Shown piece by piece: positions 1-8,953 of a DNA stretch of 56,711 nucleotides. Positions within the stretch are counted from its first letter, which is position 1; each line of letters begins with the position of its first letter. The notes under the pieces are model-generated. The model did not search any database and was not told the DNA's origin. It saw only the letters and a program-made list of their open reading frames with translations. Made by a program: the position numbers and the translations under genes. This DNA comes from Akkermansia muciniphila (GTDB lineage: Bacteria; Verrucomicrobiota; Verrucomicrobiia; Verrucomicrobiales; V1-33). The stretch is taken from contig CALQSQ010000028.1 in the NCBI GenBank assembly GCA_943333275.1, positions 1 through 56,711 of the forward strand. The letters run 5' to 3'.

Positions 1-844
1 CCAAGCAACAGATGCGCCGCTTTGAAGCCCAACTGCTGGACCAAAGCGACTGGGCCGAAGTGCAACCCGGCGTCGAAGTCAAACTCGTCGAGCATCCCGA
101 CGGCGAGAGTCGCGAGCAATACGTGCTCTGCCGCTCCAGCGAGCGCCGGCAAAAAGAAGCCGCCATGCTCGAGCAACAGCGCCAGCACCTCAGGACGCAG
201 TTGCAGAAGACCGACGCTGGCCTGCGCAAGCGACCCGCGAATGACGTGAGCCACATCGAGCGCCGCATCGGTCGCTGGCTGGGCCGATACCCTGGTGCCG
301 AGCGACTCATCGAAGTCAGCGTGCAGCGCGATGGAGAAGGCCGCGCCTGCGGCTTGAGCATCGTGGAAAAAAGCGAACGCCAGAGCTGGGCCGAACTGGC
401 TCATGGAGCCTATTTACTGCGCACCAATTGCACCGAGCAAGACCCCGCCCAACTCTGGCGCTGGTATATCCACCTGACCCAGGCCGAAGAATGTTTTAAA
501 ATCAGCAAAAGCGACCTCCACCTGCGCCCCGTCTTCCATCAGAAAGAACAGCGCGTCCAAGCCCACATCCTGGTCTGCTTCCTGACCCTTGCGCTGTGGC
601 GCACCCTTGCGATGTGGATGCGCGGCAAAGACCTCGGCAACTGCTCAAGGAAGTGGCCACCGTGCGCAGCATGGACGTAGTCCTGCCCGTCAAAACCGAA
701 GGCCAGGACCGCCCCACCGACCTGCACCTGCGCGTCGTCGCCCGCCCCGACCGCATGGTCGCCGAACTCCTCCACCGCCTCGGCCTAGACCTGCCCAGCG
801 CACCGAAAATCGTACAAAATGTAGTGCCAAAAACCACCCCCTGA
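1..844 (+). pseudogene. IS1634-family transposase remnant, C-terminal part, frameshifted
   Basis: The reading frame is open from the window edge, so the 5' part lies outside. The visible protein has the middle and C-terminal part of an IS1634-type (IS4 superfamily) DDE transposase, including the late block around the motif AEECFKISKSDLHLRP, which carries the catalytic Glu and downstream Lys expected of this family, and the following PVFHQKEQRVQAHILVCFL stretch. At about 615-645 the homology jumps from one frame to another: the first frame runs into a stop near 680, while the family-like ending (RQLLKEVATVRSMDVVLPVK) continues in the second frame to a stop at 842-844. This is most simply a decayed, inactive copy. 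A sequencing indel could also explain the frame jump. Confidence 0.8.
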
Positions 845-1152
845 AGACACCTAAACCGTTGATTTACAGCACTTCGGTTTTTGTAACTGACGAACTTGGG
901 TTAGAAGGGATTTTCTTTTCCCTCACCCTTCGATTCCCTGTTTCGTCAGTCCACCTGGGGAACCCGATGACGCGCCGAAAAATGACGCATTTGAAAACAG
1001 GAAGTAAGGAAAAGATTCACGACAGCATTTTATACCCGGGAAAAAACCTAAAGGTGACAACGGAAGGCTTGTCTAATGCCCCTGTAAGTCTCGCAGACTC
1101 CGCTTCTCCTCTCAGCCCACGCTTCTCAGGGTGATCGCAAATATGCTGCCCA
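845..1152. other. Intergenic region; possible right end of the IS element
   Basis: No convincing gene is seen here. The stretch near 884-905 (ACTGACGAACTTGGGTTAG) looks like the type of terminal sequence found beside IS1634-type transposases, but the left end is outside the window, so the inverted repeat cannot be confirmed. The rest is AT-richer than its surroundings and shows no strong hairpin or coding signal. Confidence 0.3.
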
Positions 1153-1482
1153 CTAAGGCCAATCCACCAGCCAACGCAGCGAAATCCCCATCAGCACGCT
1201 CGCTGCATTCGCCACGAAACTCCAACGCAGCGGAAACTTGATCCCTGCGAGACAAACCATTCCTGCTTCCGTTAGCAGTGCAAAGCATTCCGCCGCCACA
1301 ATCGTTGACCCGTAGGAAGCGGTGGACCATGGAAACGCAAACCAGACAATTGGGTGCGTCAGCGTGCTGGCTCCAACCGCCAGCAACCAGCGGCGGCCCG
1401 CGGGCAGCCTGCGTCCGGCGTATAAATAGATGGGAATTTCCACCACCTGCGTCACTAGAAACGCATTGAACCAATCCATCAT
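1153..1482 (-). CDS. Small integral membrane protein, second gene of a coupled pair
   Basis: A 109-residue hydrophobic protein with about three predicted membrane segments (residues 4-22, 33-52, 60-80) and a last hydrophobic stretch near 88-105. It starts at the first of two adjacent Met codons, and its start overlaps the stop of the upstream membrane gene (ATGA), so the two are probably translationally coupled. A much longer open frame extends upstream, but that part overlaps the other gene in a shifted frame and is composition-driven. I do not recognise a named family. The polar motif THPIVWFAFPW in the second segment suggests conserved function within the membrane. It probably forms a unit with the 358-residue protein encoded just upstream. 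Confidence 0.6.
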   Translation of the reverse strand: MMDWFNAFLVTQVVEIPIYLYAGRRLPAGRRWLLAVGASTLTHPIVWFAFPWSTASYGSTIVAAECFALLTEAGMVCLAGIKFPLRWSFVANAASVLMGISLRWLVDWP

Positions 1483-2555
1483 GAGGCGGAAATGGTAGGA
1501 CGCTGAATGAAGAGGATGGCGCAAGCCGCCAGTTCCAGATACCCGTGGAACAAAGCCAGTCGCAAATAACCGGCCCGCGCTTCCGCCAGATCCACCACCG
1601 CCCAGACCGCCAATCCCGCTGATAAGATCATAGCCACCCACAGCACCACTGCTCCCATATCCTGCTGCAGCATCCGAAACGTAGCCGCAAAGGGTCGTGG
1701 GGTGGGTTGTGCGCGAGCATCCTCCGGAATCAGCCGCAACCATACGCCGTAATGAACCGCTTGGGCGAATGCGAACAGCAGCACCATCCGCATCGCCCAA
1801 GGTTCCGCCAGCCCCGCCGTCATTGTTTCCAGATAGCCGGACACCGGCAGACTGGCCGGGGCCAGCCACGCTAAGTGGGTCACGGGAACGAGCCAGCCAA
1901 ACAAAATGGCCAGCGTCCCCATTAGAAACAACGCCGGCATCGCCGCTGCGCACCAGCCCGTGCGCGGGCGCCAAAACCACCAGAGCGCCACGGCAATGAA
2001 ATTGTGCAGATGGGCGAAGATCAGTTGTGACAGATCTCCCAGCAGCCACACTGCCAGCCCCATCGCTGCCACCAGCAGAGTCACCGCGCACTTTCGGGAC
2101 CACTGACCCCGTGCCACGATCACCGCGCCAAGAGTCGCCACTAGGCCAATCATCATCGTGTGGTAGCCAACTCCCGCCACCACCAACGGCACCCCCACCA
2201 AAAACCAAAAGGGCTGCTGCCGTTGCCACCCTGGTTTGAACACCAGATACCGCAGGTCCGAGACCAAGTGCGGAATCCCCCACAAGATCGGCCCCAGCGC
2301 CAACAGCCAAAATGGAAACACCAGCGTGCCCGCCAGCGCGAGCAGCACCACCATCGAGCCAAACATCGCCACGCGCAGTTCCCGCCGCCGGATGAAGGGC
2401 TTGATCCACGGTGAGAGCACCTTGAGCACTCGCACGCGCAAGTAATCAAGTCCGCGACAGGCCTGGACAATGGGTGAGATGGAAGCAGCCACGCACTGCA
2501 GGATAATCATTGACCGCAAAGAGGCAAACAGGTAATTTCCCCACCATGCAATCAC
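1479..2555 (-). CDS. Multi-pass membrane protein with conserved-looking His motifs
   Basis: A 358-residue protein with roughly eight or nine hydrophobic segments. Notable membrane-adjacent histidine motifs are GIPHLVSDLRYL, AHLHNFIAVALWW, HYGVWLRLIP and FHGYLELA. Their spacing is reminiscent of Brp/Blh-type membrane oxygenases, which use membrane histidines to bind iron, but the canonical GxPHGxxD motif is not intact, so that link is only a suggestion. The listed start is GTG at 2555; an ATG at 2510 is a reasonable alternative and would drop 15 residues. The gene is followed with a 4-bp overlap by a small membrane protein. Function is unknown. Confidence 0.65.
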   Translation of the reverse strand: MIAWWGNYLFASLRSMIILQCVAASISPIVQACRGLDYLRVRVLKVLSPWIKPFIRRRELRVAMFGSMVVLLALAGTLVFPFWLLALGPILWGIPHLVSDLRYLVFKPGWQRQQPFWFLVGVPLVVAGVGYHTMMIGLVATLGAVIVARGQWSRKCAVTLLVAAMGLAVWLLGDLSQLIFAHLHNFIAVALWWFWRPRTGWCAAAMPALFLMGTLAILFGWLVPVTHLAWLAPASLPVSGYLETMTAGLAEPWAMRMVLLFAFAQAVHYGVWLRLIPEDARAQPTPRPFAATFRMLQQDMGAVVLWVAMILSAGLAVWAVVDLAEARAGYLRLALFHGYLELAACAILFIQRPTISAS

Positions 2556-2688
2556 TCCGTAGAATTTGTGCCCTCAGTGCGTTGATCGTCATGGCCGATG
2601 TCGGCCCCAGTTGCGGCTCACGTCCCGCTCCCCGTCCAGAGCGGCCCTCGTCCTCTGCCACCACCACGACTGCTAACCAACTCAACTC

Positions 2689-2856
2689 ATGCGCCTCTTA
2701 GCTCTCAGCATCTTCTCGCTTTCCCTCTTCAGCGTCGATATTGCCCCGGACAATCCGAACCGCCGCCCGGCCCCATCCTCCCCCGGCTGCAGCTCGAAAC
2801 GAAACCTCGTTACCCTCACGGCAACCCCGCCGATGGAAATGAGAACCCGAATTTGA
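2689..2856 (+). CDS. Possible small secreted peptide (weak)
   Basis: A 55-codon ORF with ATG start and TGA stop. The N-terminus is hydrophobic, fitting a signal peptide, followed by a Pro/Arg-rich stretch with a single Cys. No ribosome-binding site is obvious, no family is recognised, and it overlaps another small ORF. It may be spurious. Confidence 0.15.
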   Translation: MRLLALSIFSLSLFSVDIAPDNPNRRPAPSSPGCSSKRNLVTLTATPPMEMRTRI

Positions 2857-3029
2857 CTGATGAAATTTTGACGCAACGGTGTCGCAAATCTGGCCTCAAA
2901 AAAGGGCGCTACGGGAATCCGTGGAGATGCCTTAAGCCGCATCGGGAAAACAGGGAGATGTGCGAAAATTGAAATTTCAGCTTCCCACCGCTCATGATCT
3001 TCCAATGGTCGCATAATTGCCGACCTATC

Positions 3030-3056
3030 ACAATTTCCGAGTGAATTACAATTTCC
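3030..3056. repeat. 9-bp direct repeat ACAATTTCC, 18-bp period
   Basis: ACAATTTCC occurs at 3030-3038 and 3048-3056 in an AT-rich patch upstream of the first DUF1501 gene. The near two-turn spacing would suit a dimeric regulator, but chance is possible. Confidence 0.25.
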
Positions 3057-3180
3057 TTGTGCACATTTATGATTAACTCAAAGGGACGGCCCTTCGCAAA
3101 CGTTGGAGCTGAGAGGAACCGGGGCTGCCAGCCTCACTGCAGGATCGAGAGTGCGGGCCTAGATGGACCTTGCGTGGCGT

Positions 3181-3199
3181 GAGGGGCAGGCCGCCCCTC
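3181..3199. other. Perfect 7-bp hairpin
   Basis: GAGGGGC, five spacer bases, GCCCCTC. There is no following T-run, so it is not a standard intrinsic terminator. It could be part of a dispersed palindrome or a leader hairpin for the gene starting at 3433. Confidence 0.3.
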
Positions 3200-3432
3200 C
3201 TCCCATCAAGTGGTGGATGGAGACGTGTCTGGCAGGGGTGACAGGGATCAAGGATTGGATTGAAGACGCATGCGCCCCCTTTTCTCGAGCACGACAGGAT
3301 GTTATTTCCGATGCACGAGGTGTCGGGGCACAGGAGGCATCGGCTGCGGCCTCACGCATACCCGCAGCGAAATCGCTTTCTCATCATCCCGGCGTTGACT
3401 ATAATTGGCCAACATTCAACTCACCCATCCCT

Positions 3433-4896
3433 ATGCTCCGCATCCCTGGTATCGCTGGAAAAGACCTCTGTGACCGCGCTCTTGGCGTCACCCGCCGTGA
3501 CGTTCTCCGCATTGGAGGCAGTGGCATGCTCGGATTGACCCTGAGCCAGATGTTCAAGGCCCAGAGCCTGGCGGAAGGTGCCAGTGGCGTGCCCGGTTGG
3601 GGCAAGGCCAAGAGTGTCATCCTCGTTTATCTGCAGGGCGGCCCAAGCCACCTCGACCTCTGGGATCCCAAGGAAAATGTGCCTGATAACGTGAAAAGCG
3701 ACTTCGGACGCATCCCCACCAAAATCCCCGGCGTAAATTTCACCGAACTCCTTCCCAAGCTGGCCACGGTAAATGACAAGTTTACCATGATCCGGTCGAT
3801 GGGCTACACCCCCAACGGTCTCTTCAATCACACCGCCGCCATTTATCAAATGATGACCGGCTACACCACGGACAAGGTCAGCCCGTCCGGTCAGTTGGAG
3901 CCACCGAGCCCCAAGGATTTCCCCAACTTCGGCTCCAACATCATCCGCATCAAGCCACCGACGGAGCCCATGCTCCCGTTCGTGATGCTCCCCCGCCCCC
4001 TTCAGGAATCCAACGTCGTCGGCAAATCCGGCACCGCAGGATTCCTCGGCAAAGCCTACGATCCCTATACGCTCTATCCCGATGGCGATGACATGGACAT
4101 GAGCAAAATGGAGCGCATCAAAATCGACGATCTCCAGCTCCGTCCGGACGTCTTCGCCCTCCGCCTCCAGCGCCGCGCCAGCCTCCGCAAGGCCATCGAC
4201 AGTCAGATGCCCGACATCGAGAAGGCGGTAAAAAATTACCATCTCGACGAAAATTACGACCGCGCCCTCAACCTCATTGTCAGCGGCCGCGCGCGCGATG
4301 CCTTCCAACTCAGTTCCGAAAATGAATCCCTCCGCGACCGTTACGGCCGCAACACCTTCGGCCAGAGCCTGCTACTCGCCCGCCGCCTCGTTGAGGCCGG
4401 CACCCGCGTCGTCGAAGTCATCTGGCCCAAGGTCGCCAACTCAGACAACCACTCGTGGGATGTGCACACTGGCTTGTTCAAACGGATGAAAGAACAATCC
4501 GCACCGATGCTTGATGCAGGTCTCTCCACGCTCTTTGCCGACCTCGACGAACGCGGCCTGCTGGACTCCACTCTGGTGGTCGCGGTCGGCGAATTCGGCC
4601 GCAGCCCGCAGAAGGGCGTCAGCACCAGCGGCAACGACAACACTCCGGATGGACGCGACCACTGGCCATATTGCTACACCTCCGTCATTGGAGGCGCAGG
4701 CATCAAACGCGGTTACGTACACGGAGCCAGTGACAAAACCGGTTCCGCACCCGCAGAGGATCCCGTTCACCCCAATGAACTTCTGGCCAGTATTTACCAT
4801 AGCTTCGGCATCGACCCGCAGACCATTGTGCACAACCACCTCAATCAGCCGCGCGAACTCGTCAAGGCTGCTGCGGTGGGCAAGCTTTTCGCTTGA
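3433..4896 (+). CDS. DUF1501 family secreted protein (alkaline-phosphatase-like fold)
   Basis: A 487-residue protein. The ATG at 3433 places a twin-arginine-like motif ([15 protein letters not shown]) near residue 22, so export by the Tat route is likely. Family hallmarks visible are the [14 protein letters not shown] block, the [19 protein letters not shown] block, [11 protein letters not shown] and GRDHWPY near the C-terminus. DUF1501 proteins share the alkaline phosphatase/sulfatase fold and are abundant in Planctomycetes and Verrucomicrobia; their substrates are not established. This copy is separate from the tandem pair at 10958-13641 and has a longer central region. It is followed by a lipoprotein gene whose ATG overlaps its stop by one base. 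Confidence 0.9.
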   Translation: MLRIPGIAGKDLCDRALGVTRRDVLRIGGSGMLGLTLSQMFKAQSLAEGASGVPGWGKAKSVILVYLQGGPSHLDLWDPKENVPDNVKSDFGRIPTKIPGVNFTELLPKLATVNDKFTMIRSMGYTPNGLFNHTAAIYQMMTGYTTDKVSPSGQLEPPSPKDFPNFGSNIIRIKPPTEPMLPFVMLPRPLQESNVVGKSGTAGFLGKAYDPYTLYPDGDDMDMSKMERIKIDDLQLRPDVFALRLQRRASLRKAIDSQMPDIEKAVKNYHLDENYDRALNLIVSGRARDAFQLSSENESLRDRYGRNTFGQSLLLARRLVEAGTRVVEVIWPKVANSDNHSWDVHTGLFKRMKEQSAPMLDAGLSTLFADLDERGLLDSTLVVAVGEFGRSPQKGVSTSGNDNTPDGRDHWPYCYTSVIGGAGIKRGYVHGASDKTGSAPAEDPVHPNELLASIYHSFGIDPQTIVHNHLNQPRELVKAAAVGKLFA

Positions 4897-5318
4897 TGCA
4901 TCCCATGCGAACCAAACTCCTTTTCCTGGGGATGCTCGCCACCCTGACCGGTTGCGCCGATCAAGCGACCCAACAGCCCCCAAAAACCACGGCAGCCACT
5001 TCCTGGTGCTGTCTTGTTGATCCTGACCATGGCTCGCTGCTGATGCCCGATAACAAGGCATCACGCGCCCGGCTGGACAGTTGGGTCAGCCGCAATGCCG
5101 ACCATCTGAGTATTACCGGTGGAGCCAAGCCCCGCTTCATCCTCCTCCATGTCGGTGCAGATTTCAAAATCAAGGACCAGATGCCCCTGGCGGATCAATC
5201 CTCCCCAAAGGCCCCGCACAAATTGACCCAGGCTGAAGTCGAAAGCCTCCGCACCTGCTTCAACGGAGGACGGCGCGTGAAAATTAACTGGCCTTCAAAA
5301 ACCGTTCAGCCCTTCTAG
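4896..5318 (+). CDS. Small lipoprotein of unknown function
   Basis: A 140-residue protein with a lipoprotein signal sequence ending in the lipobox LTGC, so it should be lipid-anchored after export. The mature part contains a CC pair soon after the anchor and a later single Cys, with no recognised domain; the core KPRFILLHVGADFKIKD looks like a beta strand-helix element. The ATG at 4896 overlaps the last base of the DUF1501 stop (TGATG), suggesting translational coupling; an in-frame ATG at 4905 gives an equally good signal peptide. Its position suggests that it works with the DUF1501 protein at the cell surface, which is inference. Confidence 0.65.
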   Translation: MHPMRTKLLFLGMLATLTGCADQATQQPPKTTAATSWCCLVDPDHGSLLMPDNKASRARLDSWVSRNADHLSITGGAKPRFILLHVGADFKIKDQMPLADQSSPKAPHKLTQAEVESLRTCFNGGRRVKINWPSKTVQPF

Positions 5319-5366
5319 GTCTCGTTAGCCGACTTCAGTTCCAGTGTTGCAAACACGCCCGGTGTC

Positions 5367-6221
5367 ATGCATGCCACAAGCATGACGGATTCACAGACAA
5401 CACATTTTAAAGGTTGGGCCAAACCCGGGCCGATCCCTCAGGGGTTTCCCTCGCCAGCCGAAGGTGAAACATGCGATGCCATCAGCGGGCACTTCCGCCT
5501 GCTGCAATTGAAAGACGGGCACCGGTTCTCCACCGATGATATTTTAACGGCGTGGTATGGCACCACTTGGGCGCCCACCGTCCGCAGCGCATTGGATCTT
5601 GGCAGTGGTATTGGAAGCGTCGGAATGATCTGTGCCTGGCGGTGCCCGGGCGCTAAGTTTGTGACCGTTGAAGCACAGGAGGAAAGCGTCGTCCTCGCAC
5701 GACGGTCGGCCGAAGCCAACGGCTTGTCGACACGGTACGAAATTAGGCATGGAGACTTCCGCGATCCGGAGGTGCTGGCCGATCACGAGAAATTTGATCT
5801 CATCACCGGCAGCCCGCCGTATTGGCCGGTGGAGGCAGGGATCGTAAGCGAACACCCTCAAAAGCTCGCCTGCCGGTTCGAGTTGCGCGGCAGTGTTGCA
5901 GATTACTGCCATACAGCCTTCCGGCATCTGGCCCCCGGCGGATTCTTCGCCTGCGTCTTTCCCCACGAGCCCCAGCAACTCGCCCGCGTCGTCGCTGGAG
6001 CACACGCAGCAGGACTAGTCATCGTTCGCAAACGACCAGTCCAATTCCGCGAGGGCGATGCCGCGCTGGTGGCCCTCTTCGGAATGATGCGCAGCGAAGA
6101 TCTCCCGGAGTGGTTTCGGTCGCAAACTTGGGAGGAACCACCCCTCATCATCCGGACCAAAGCTGGCACCATTCATCCGGAATATTCCGCCGTGAAACTG
6201 GCCATCGGATTCCCGCCATGA
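5367..6221 (+). CDS. SAM-dependent methyltransferase, TrmN6/YfiC-like
   Basis: A 284-residue protein resembling the TrmN6 family, which methylates N6 of A37 in tRNA1(Val). Visible features are the N-terminal sequence GHFRLLQLKDGHRFSTDDILTAW typical of these enzymes, the SAM-binding motif LDLGSGIGSVGM, an acidic residue after the next strand (VTVEAQ), and the catalytic-type motif GSPPYWP, a variant of NPPY with Ser in place of Asn. The Ser/Asn change is unusual and could alter the target. The start may instead be the ATG at 5382. A cytoplasmic enzyme, transcribed with no obvious partner. Confidence 0.75.
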   Translation: MHATSMTDSQTTHFKGWAKPGPIPQGFPSPAEGETCDAISGHFRLLQLKDGHRFSTDDILTAWYGTTWAPTVRSALDLGSGIGSVGMICAWRCPGAKFVTVEAQEESVVLARRSAEANGLSTRYEIRHGDFRDPEVLADHEKFDLITGSPPYWPVEAGIVSEHPQKLACRFELRGSVADYCHTAFRHLAPGGFFACVFPHEPQQLARVVAGAHAAGLVIVRKRPVQFREGDAALVALFGMMRSEDLPEWFRSQTWEEPPLIIRTKAGTIHPEYSAVKLAIGFPP

Positions 6222-6304
6222 TTCGACGCAGACTTGACCGCGTTCACAACGAAAATATTCCTCGGCGATGAAGATCAACTTGGTAACATGGTCCCACCAA
6301 ACCG

Positions 6305-8953
6305 ATGCGCCAGCCAAACAAAATCAGACCTCATTTCAGAAACACCACCTTCCGATTAGTGGGGATTTGCCTGGGATTGACGCTAGCCGGACTCCCATCC
6401 AACGCCGCAGACCCAATTACAGCCGAAGCCTTTCTCAAGGAGCATTGCGCCGAGTGTCACGATGCCACGGAAAAAAAGGGAGGATTGGATCTGGCATCGC
6501 TGCCCAGGAATTTCAGCAAGCCGGAAGCGTTCGGTCTCTGGGTGAAAATCCACGACCGTTTGGAATCCGGGGAAATGCCGCCAAGAAACAAACCACGACC
6601 ACCGGAAGCCGATCGCGCCGAGGTTATTAAATGGCTGCATGATTCGCTGGTCACGGCCGAGGAACCGAGGTTGCAGGAAGGCCGGACCAGAATCCGGAGG
6701 ATGACGCGGGCCGAATATGAAAACACGGTGCGCGACATCTTCGACATGCCGGGCATTGCCCTCGCCGGCGATCTTCCGCCAGATGGCTCGGCACACGGCT
6801 TCGATAAGAACAGTGATGCCCTGGACATTTCCCATGTAAATCTGGCCAAGTATGTGGAGGCCGCGGATCATGTGCTGGACCTGGCGATCGCCACCCAACC
6901 ACAGGCACCCATCGTGCACAAGGAACGGCTGTCGCTGGCACAGCCGGGGGGATTTGTCGCGCATGTGATCATGAATGGCGATGGCGTGCTGCTGCGCGAC
7001 ATGCAGCCGGATCCAGAGTTTCCGCCAGCGGCGGCTCAGACACACCTTGATGAAGGGGCGCATGAACGAATGGGGACGTTTGAACGCGGCAGCACCGTGG
7101 GGCTTTTCCGCCACGAGGACGAATCGTTCAGCCCCTACTTTGCAGCGCATGTCACGATTTATCCCGGGCGTTACCGCGTTCGATGGTCGGTGTGGAGTTT
7201 CCAGTGGGATAAGGGCAAGGTGCTACCGGCGCGCGGCACGGAGGCGGCGCGGTTGGCAATGGTGCAACTGACTGGCGACGGACGCGGCGGGCAGCATCCG
7301 AGTTATGTGCTGGGGTATTTCGATGCGCCATCGCTCAATCCCACCGAGCACGAGATGAACGTGTGGATGAACCATAATGAAATTTTCGGATTCAACGCAG
7401 CCTCGCTCGCACCCGCGGCCAATTATGCGAAGGAGGGACATGCCATGACCTTCACCGGCCCCGGCGTCGCTGTTGACTGGCTGGAAATCGAAGGACCCAT
7501 CAATGAGGTGTGGCCGCCACCGGCGCACCGGGCGCTGTTTGGTGACATACCGCTGGTGGAATGGAAGGCGGAGGCGAATTCTGGAGTGCGCGCGCCGGCC
7601 AGAAAAAAGGTCCGCCAAATTGGTGCGGGAAGAAACCGCCCGGATCCTGAGAATGGCGTGTGGATGGTGCACAGCGAACAACCGCTGGCGGACGCGGATC
7701 GTTTGCTGGCGGCCTTTCTGCCAAGGGCGTTTCGTGCTCCAGTGGCCGACGAAGTGCGCGCGCAGTACGTGGCGAAAGTGGACGAGCGCCTCAAGGCCGG
7801 CGATTGCTTTGAAACGGCGATGCGCTGGGCCTACCGCGCCGCGCTCTGTTCACCTGATTTCCTTTACCATGTGGAACCGCAGGGTCCTTTGGATGATTAT
7901 GCGCTGGCCGGCAGGCTTTCCTATTTTCTGTGGAATTCCCTGCCGGATGCCCGCCTTCTGGAACTCGCGAAGGCAGGAAAGCTTCGCGCCTCGCTGCACG
8001 ATGAGGTTGAACGCCTGCTCGCTGATTCCAAATCCCAGCGTTTCATCGACGACTTTCTTGGCCAGTGGCTGAAACTGCGCTCCATCGCTGCGAATGATCC
8101 CGACAAAAAACTCTACCCCGAATTCAATCCCTACCTGCAGGATTCGATGGTGGCGGAAACCCGCGCCTATTTCCGCGAACTGCTCGACAAAAATCTCGAC
8201 GCCTCCTTCCTGGTGCGTTCCGATTTCGCCATGCTCAACGAACGCCTCGCCACGCATTATGGAATCGAGGGTGTGGCCGGCTCGCAAATCCGCCGCGTGC
8301 CACTGCCGCCGGATTGCCTGCGTGGCGGCTTTCTTACGCAGGGGGCGATTCTCAAAGTCACCGCCAATGGCACGACCACATCGCCCGTGGTGCGCGGTGC
8401 GTTCACCATGGACCGCATCCTTGGCCAGCCTCCGGAGCCGCCCCCGGCCAATATCCCTTCGGTTGAGCCTGATGTGCGCGGCGCCACCACGATCCGCGAG
8501 CAGCTCGACAAGCACCGCAGCGATTCCACCTGCGCCTCTTGCCATCGCAAGATTGATCCCGCCGGATTCGCGATGGAAGCGTTTGATGTGATTGGCGGAT
8601 TTCGCGACCGCTACCGCTCCATTGGTTCGGGCGATCCCGCGCCGCGTGGCTCGATCGATCCCTTCATCGGCATCAGCTTCAAGCTGGGCCCACCAGTAGA
8701 TGCGAGCGGAGAACTGCCGGATGAAAGGAAATTTGCCAACATCCGCGAATTACAATCCATGCTCGCCGGCGAGAAAACGCTGCTGCTCAAAAATCTGGCC
8801 GCCCAGCTCGCGGTGTATTCCACCGGACGCTCCATTTTCTTCAGTGACCGCGATGAAATATCGGCGATGGTCAACCGCACCCAATCCGGCGGCGGCGGAC
8901 TGCGCACCCTGCTGCACGAACTCATTCAAAGCCGGCTTTTTCAAACACGATGA
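6305..8953 (+). CDS. DUF1587/1595/1592/1588/1585 cytochrome c-like exported protein
   Basis: An 882-residue protein with a signal peptide (about residues 1-35). A planctomycete-type cytochrome c motif CAECH lies at residues 48-52. The DUF1587 region follows (RMTRAEYENTVRDIFD, near 120), then a beta-rich insert of about 250 residues, the DUF1595 and DUF1592 blocks (about 465-660), DUF1588 with a second haem motif CASCH at about 743-747, and a C-terminal DUF1585 block. Proteins of this architecture are usually encoded next to DUF1552 proteins, as here two genes downstream. It probably acts as a periplasmic or surface haem protein; its substrate is unknown. The stop overlaps the start of the HMA gene (ATGA). 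Confidence 0.9.
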   Translation: MRQPNKIRPHFRNTTFRLVGICLGLTLAGLPSNAADPITAEAFLKEHCAECHDATEKKGGLDLASLPRNFSKPEAFGLWVKIHDRLESGEMPPRNKPRPPEADRAEVIKWLHDSLVTAEEPRLQEGRTRIRRMTRAEYENTVRDIFDMPGIALAGDLPPDGSAHGFDKNSDALDISHVNLAKYVEAADHVLDLAIATQPQAPIVHKERLSLAQPGGFVAHVIMNGDGVLLRDMQPDPEFPPAAAQTHLDEGAHERMGTFERGSTVGLFRHEDESFSPYFAAHVTIYPGRYRVRWSVWSFQWDKGKVLPARGTEAARLAMVQLTGDGRGGQHPSYVLGYFDAPSLNPTEHEMNVWMNHNEIFGFNAASLAPAANYAKEGHAMTFTGPGVAVDWLEIEGPINEVWPPPAHRALFGDIPLVEWKAEANSGVRAPARKKVRQIGAGRNRPDPENGVWMVHSEQPLADADRLLAAFLPRAFRAPVADEVRAQYVAKVDERLKAGDCFETAMRWAYRAALCSPDFLYHVEPQGPLDDYALAGRLSYFLWNSLPDARLLELAKAGKLRASLHDEVERLLADSKSQRFIDDFLGQWLKLRSIAANDPDKKLYPEFNPYLQDSMVAETRAYFRELLDKNLDASFLVRSDFAMLNERLATHYGIEGVAGSQIRRVPLPPDCLRGGFLTQGAILKVTANGTTTSPVVRGAFTMDRILGQPPEPPPANIPSVEPDVRGATTIREQLDKHRSDSTCASCHRKIDPAGFAMEAFDVIGGFRDRYRSIGSGDPAPRGSIDPFIGISFKLGPPVDASGELPDERKFANIRELQSMLAGEKTLLLKNLAAQLAVYSTGRSIFFSDRDEISAMVNRTQSGGGGLRTLLHELIQSRLFQTR

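Larger units (their letters stand above)
2556..3432. other. Long poorly coding gap with repeats and small ORFs
   Basis: No clear conserved gene was recognised in this 0.9 kb. It contains a 55-codon ORF at 2689-2856 whose first 15 residues (MRLLALSIFSLSLFS) look like a signal peptide but whose remainder is unremarkable; an overlapping ORF at 2546-2701; a direct repeat at 3030-3056; and a perfect 7-bp hairpin at 3181-3199. The frame of the downstream DUF1501 gene is open back to 3163, but residues before 3433 do not resemble the family and lie ahead of the Tat signal. The 5' control region of that gene probably lies here. Confidence 0.4.

Noticed and set aside
1483..2409. Upstream extension of the 109-residue membrane protein
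   Set aside because: This part overlaps the 358-residue membrane protein in another frame and is Gly/Ala-rich without domain features.
3421..4308. 295-codon open frame antisense to the first DUF1501 gene
   Set aside because: It overlaps a clear DUF1501 gene completely and has no signal, motif or start context.
3433..4896. Calling the DUF1501 proteins sulfatases
   Set aside because: They share the general fold, but the C/S-x-P-x-R formylglycine signature of sulfatases is not visible in these sequences.
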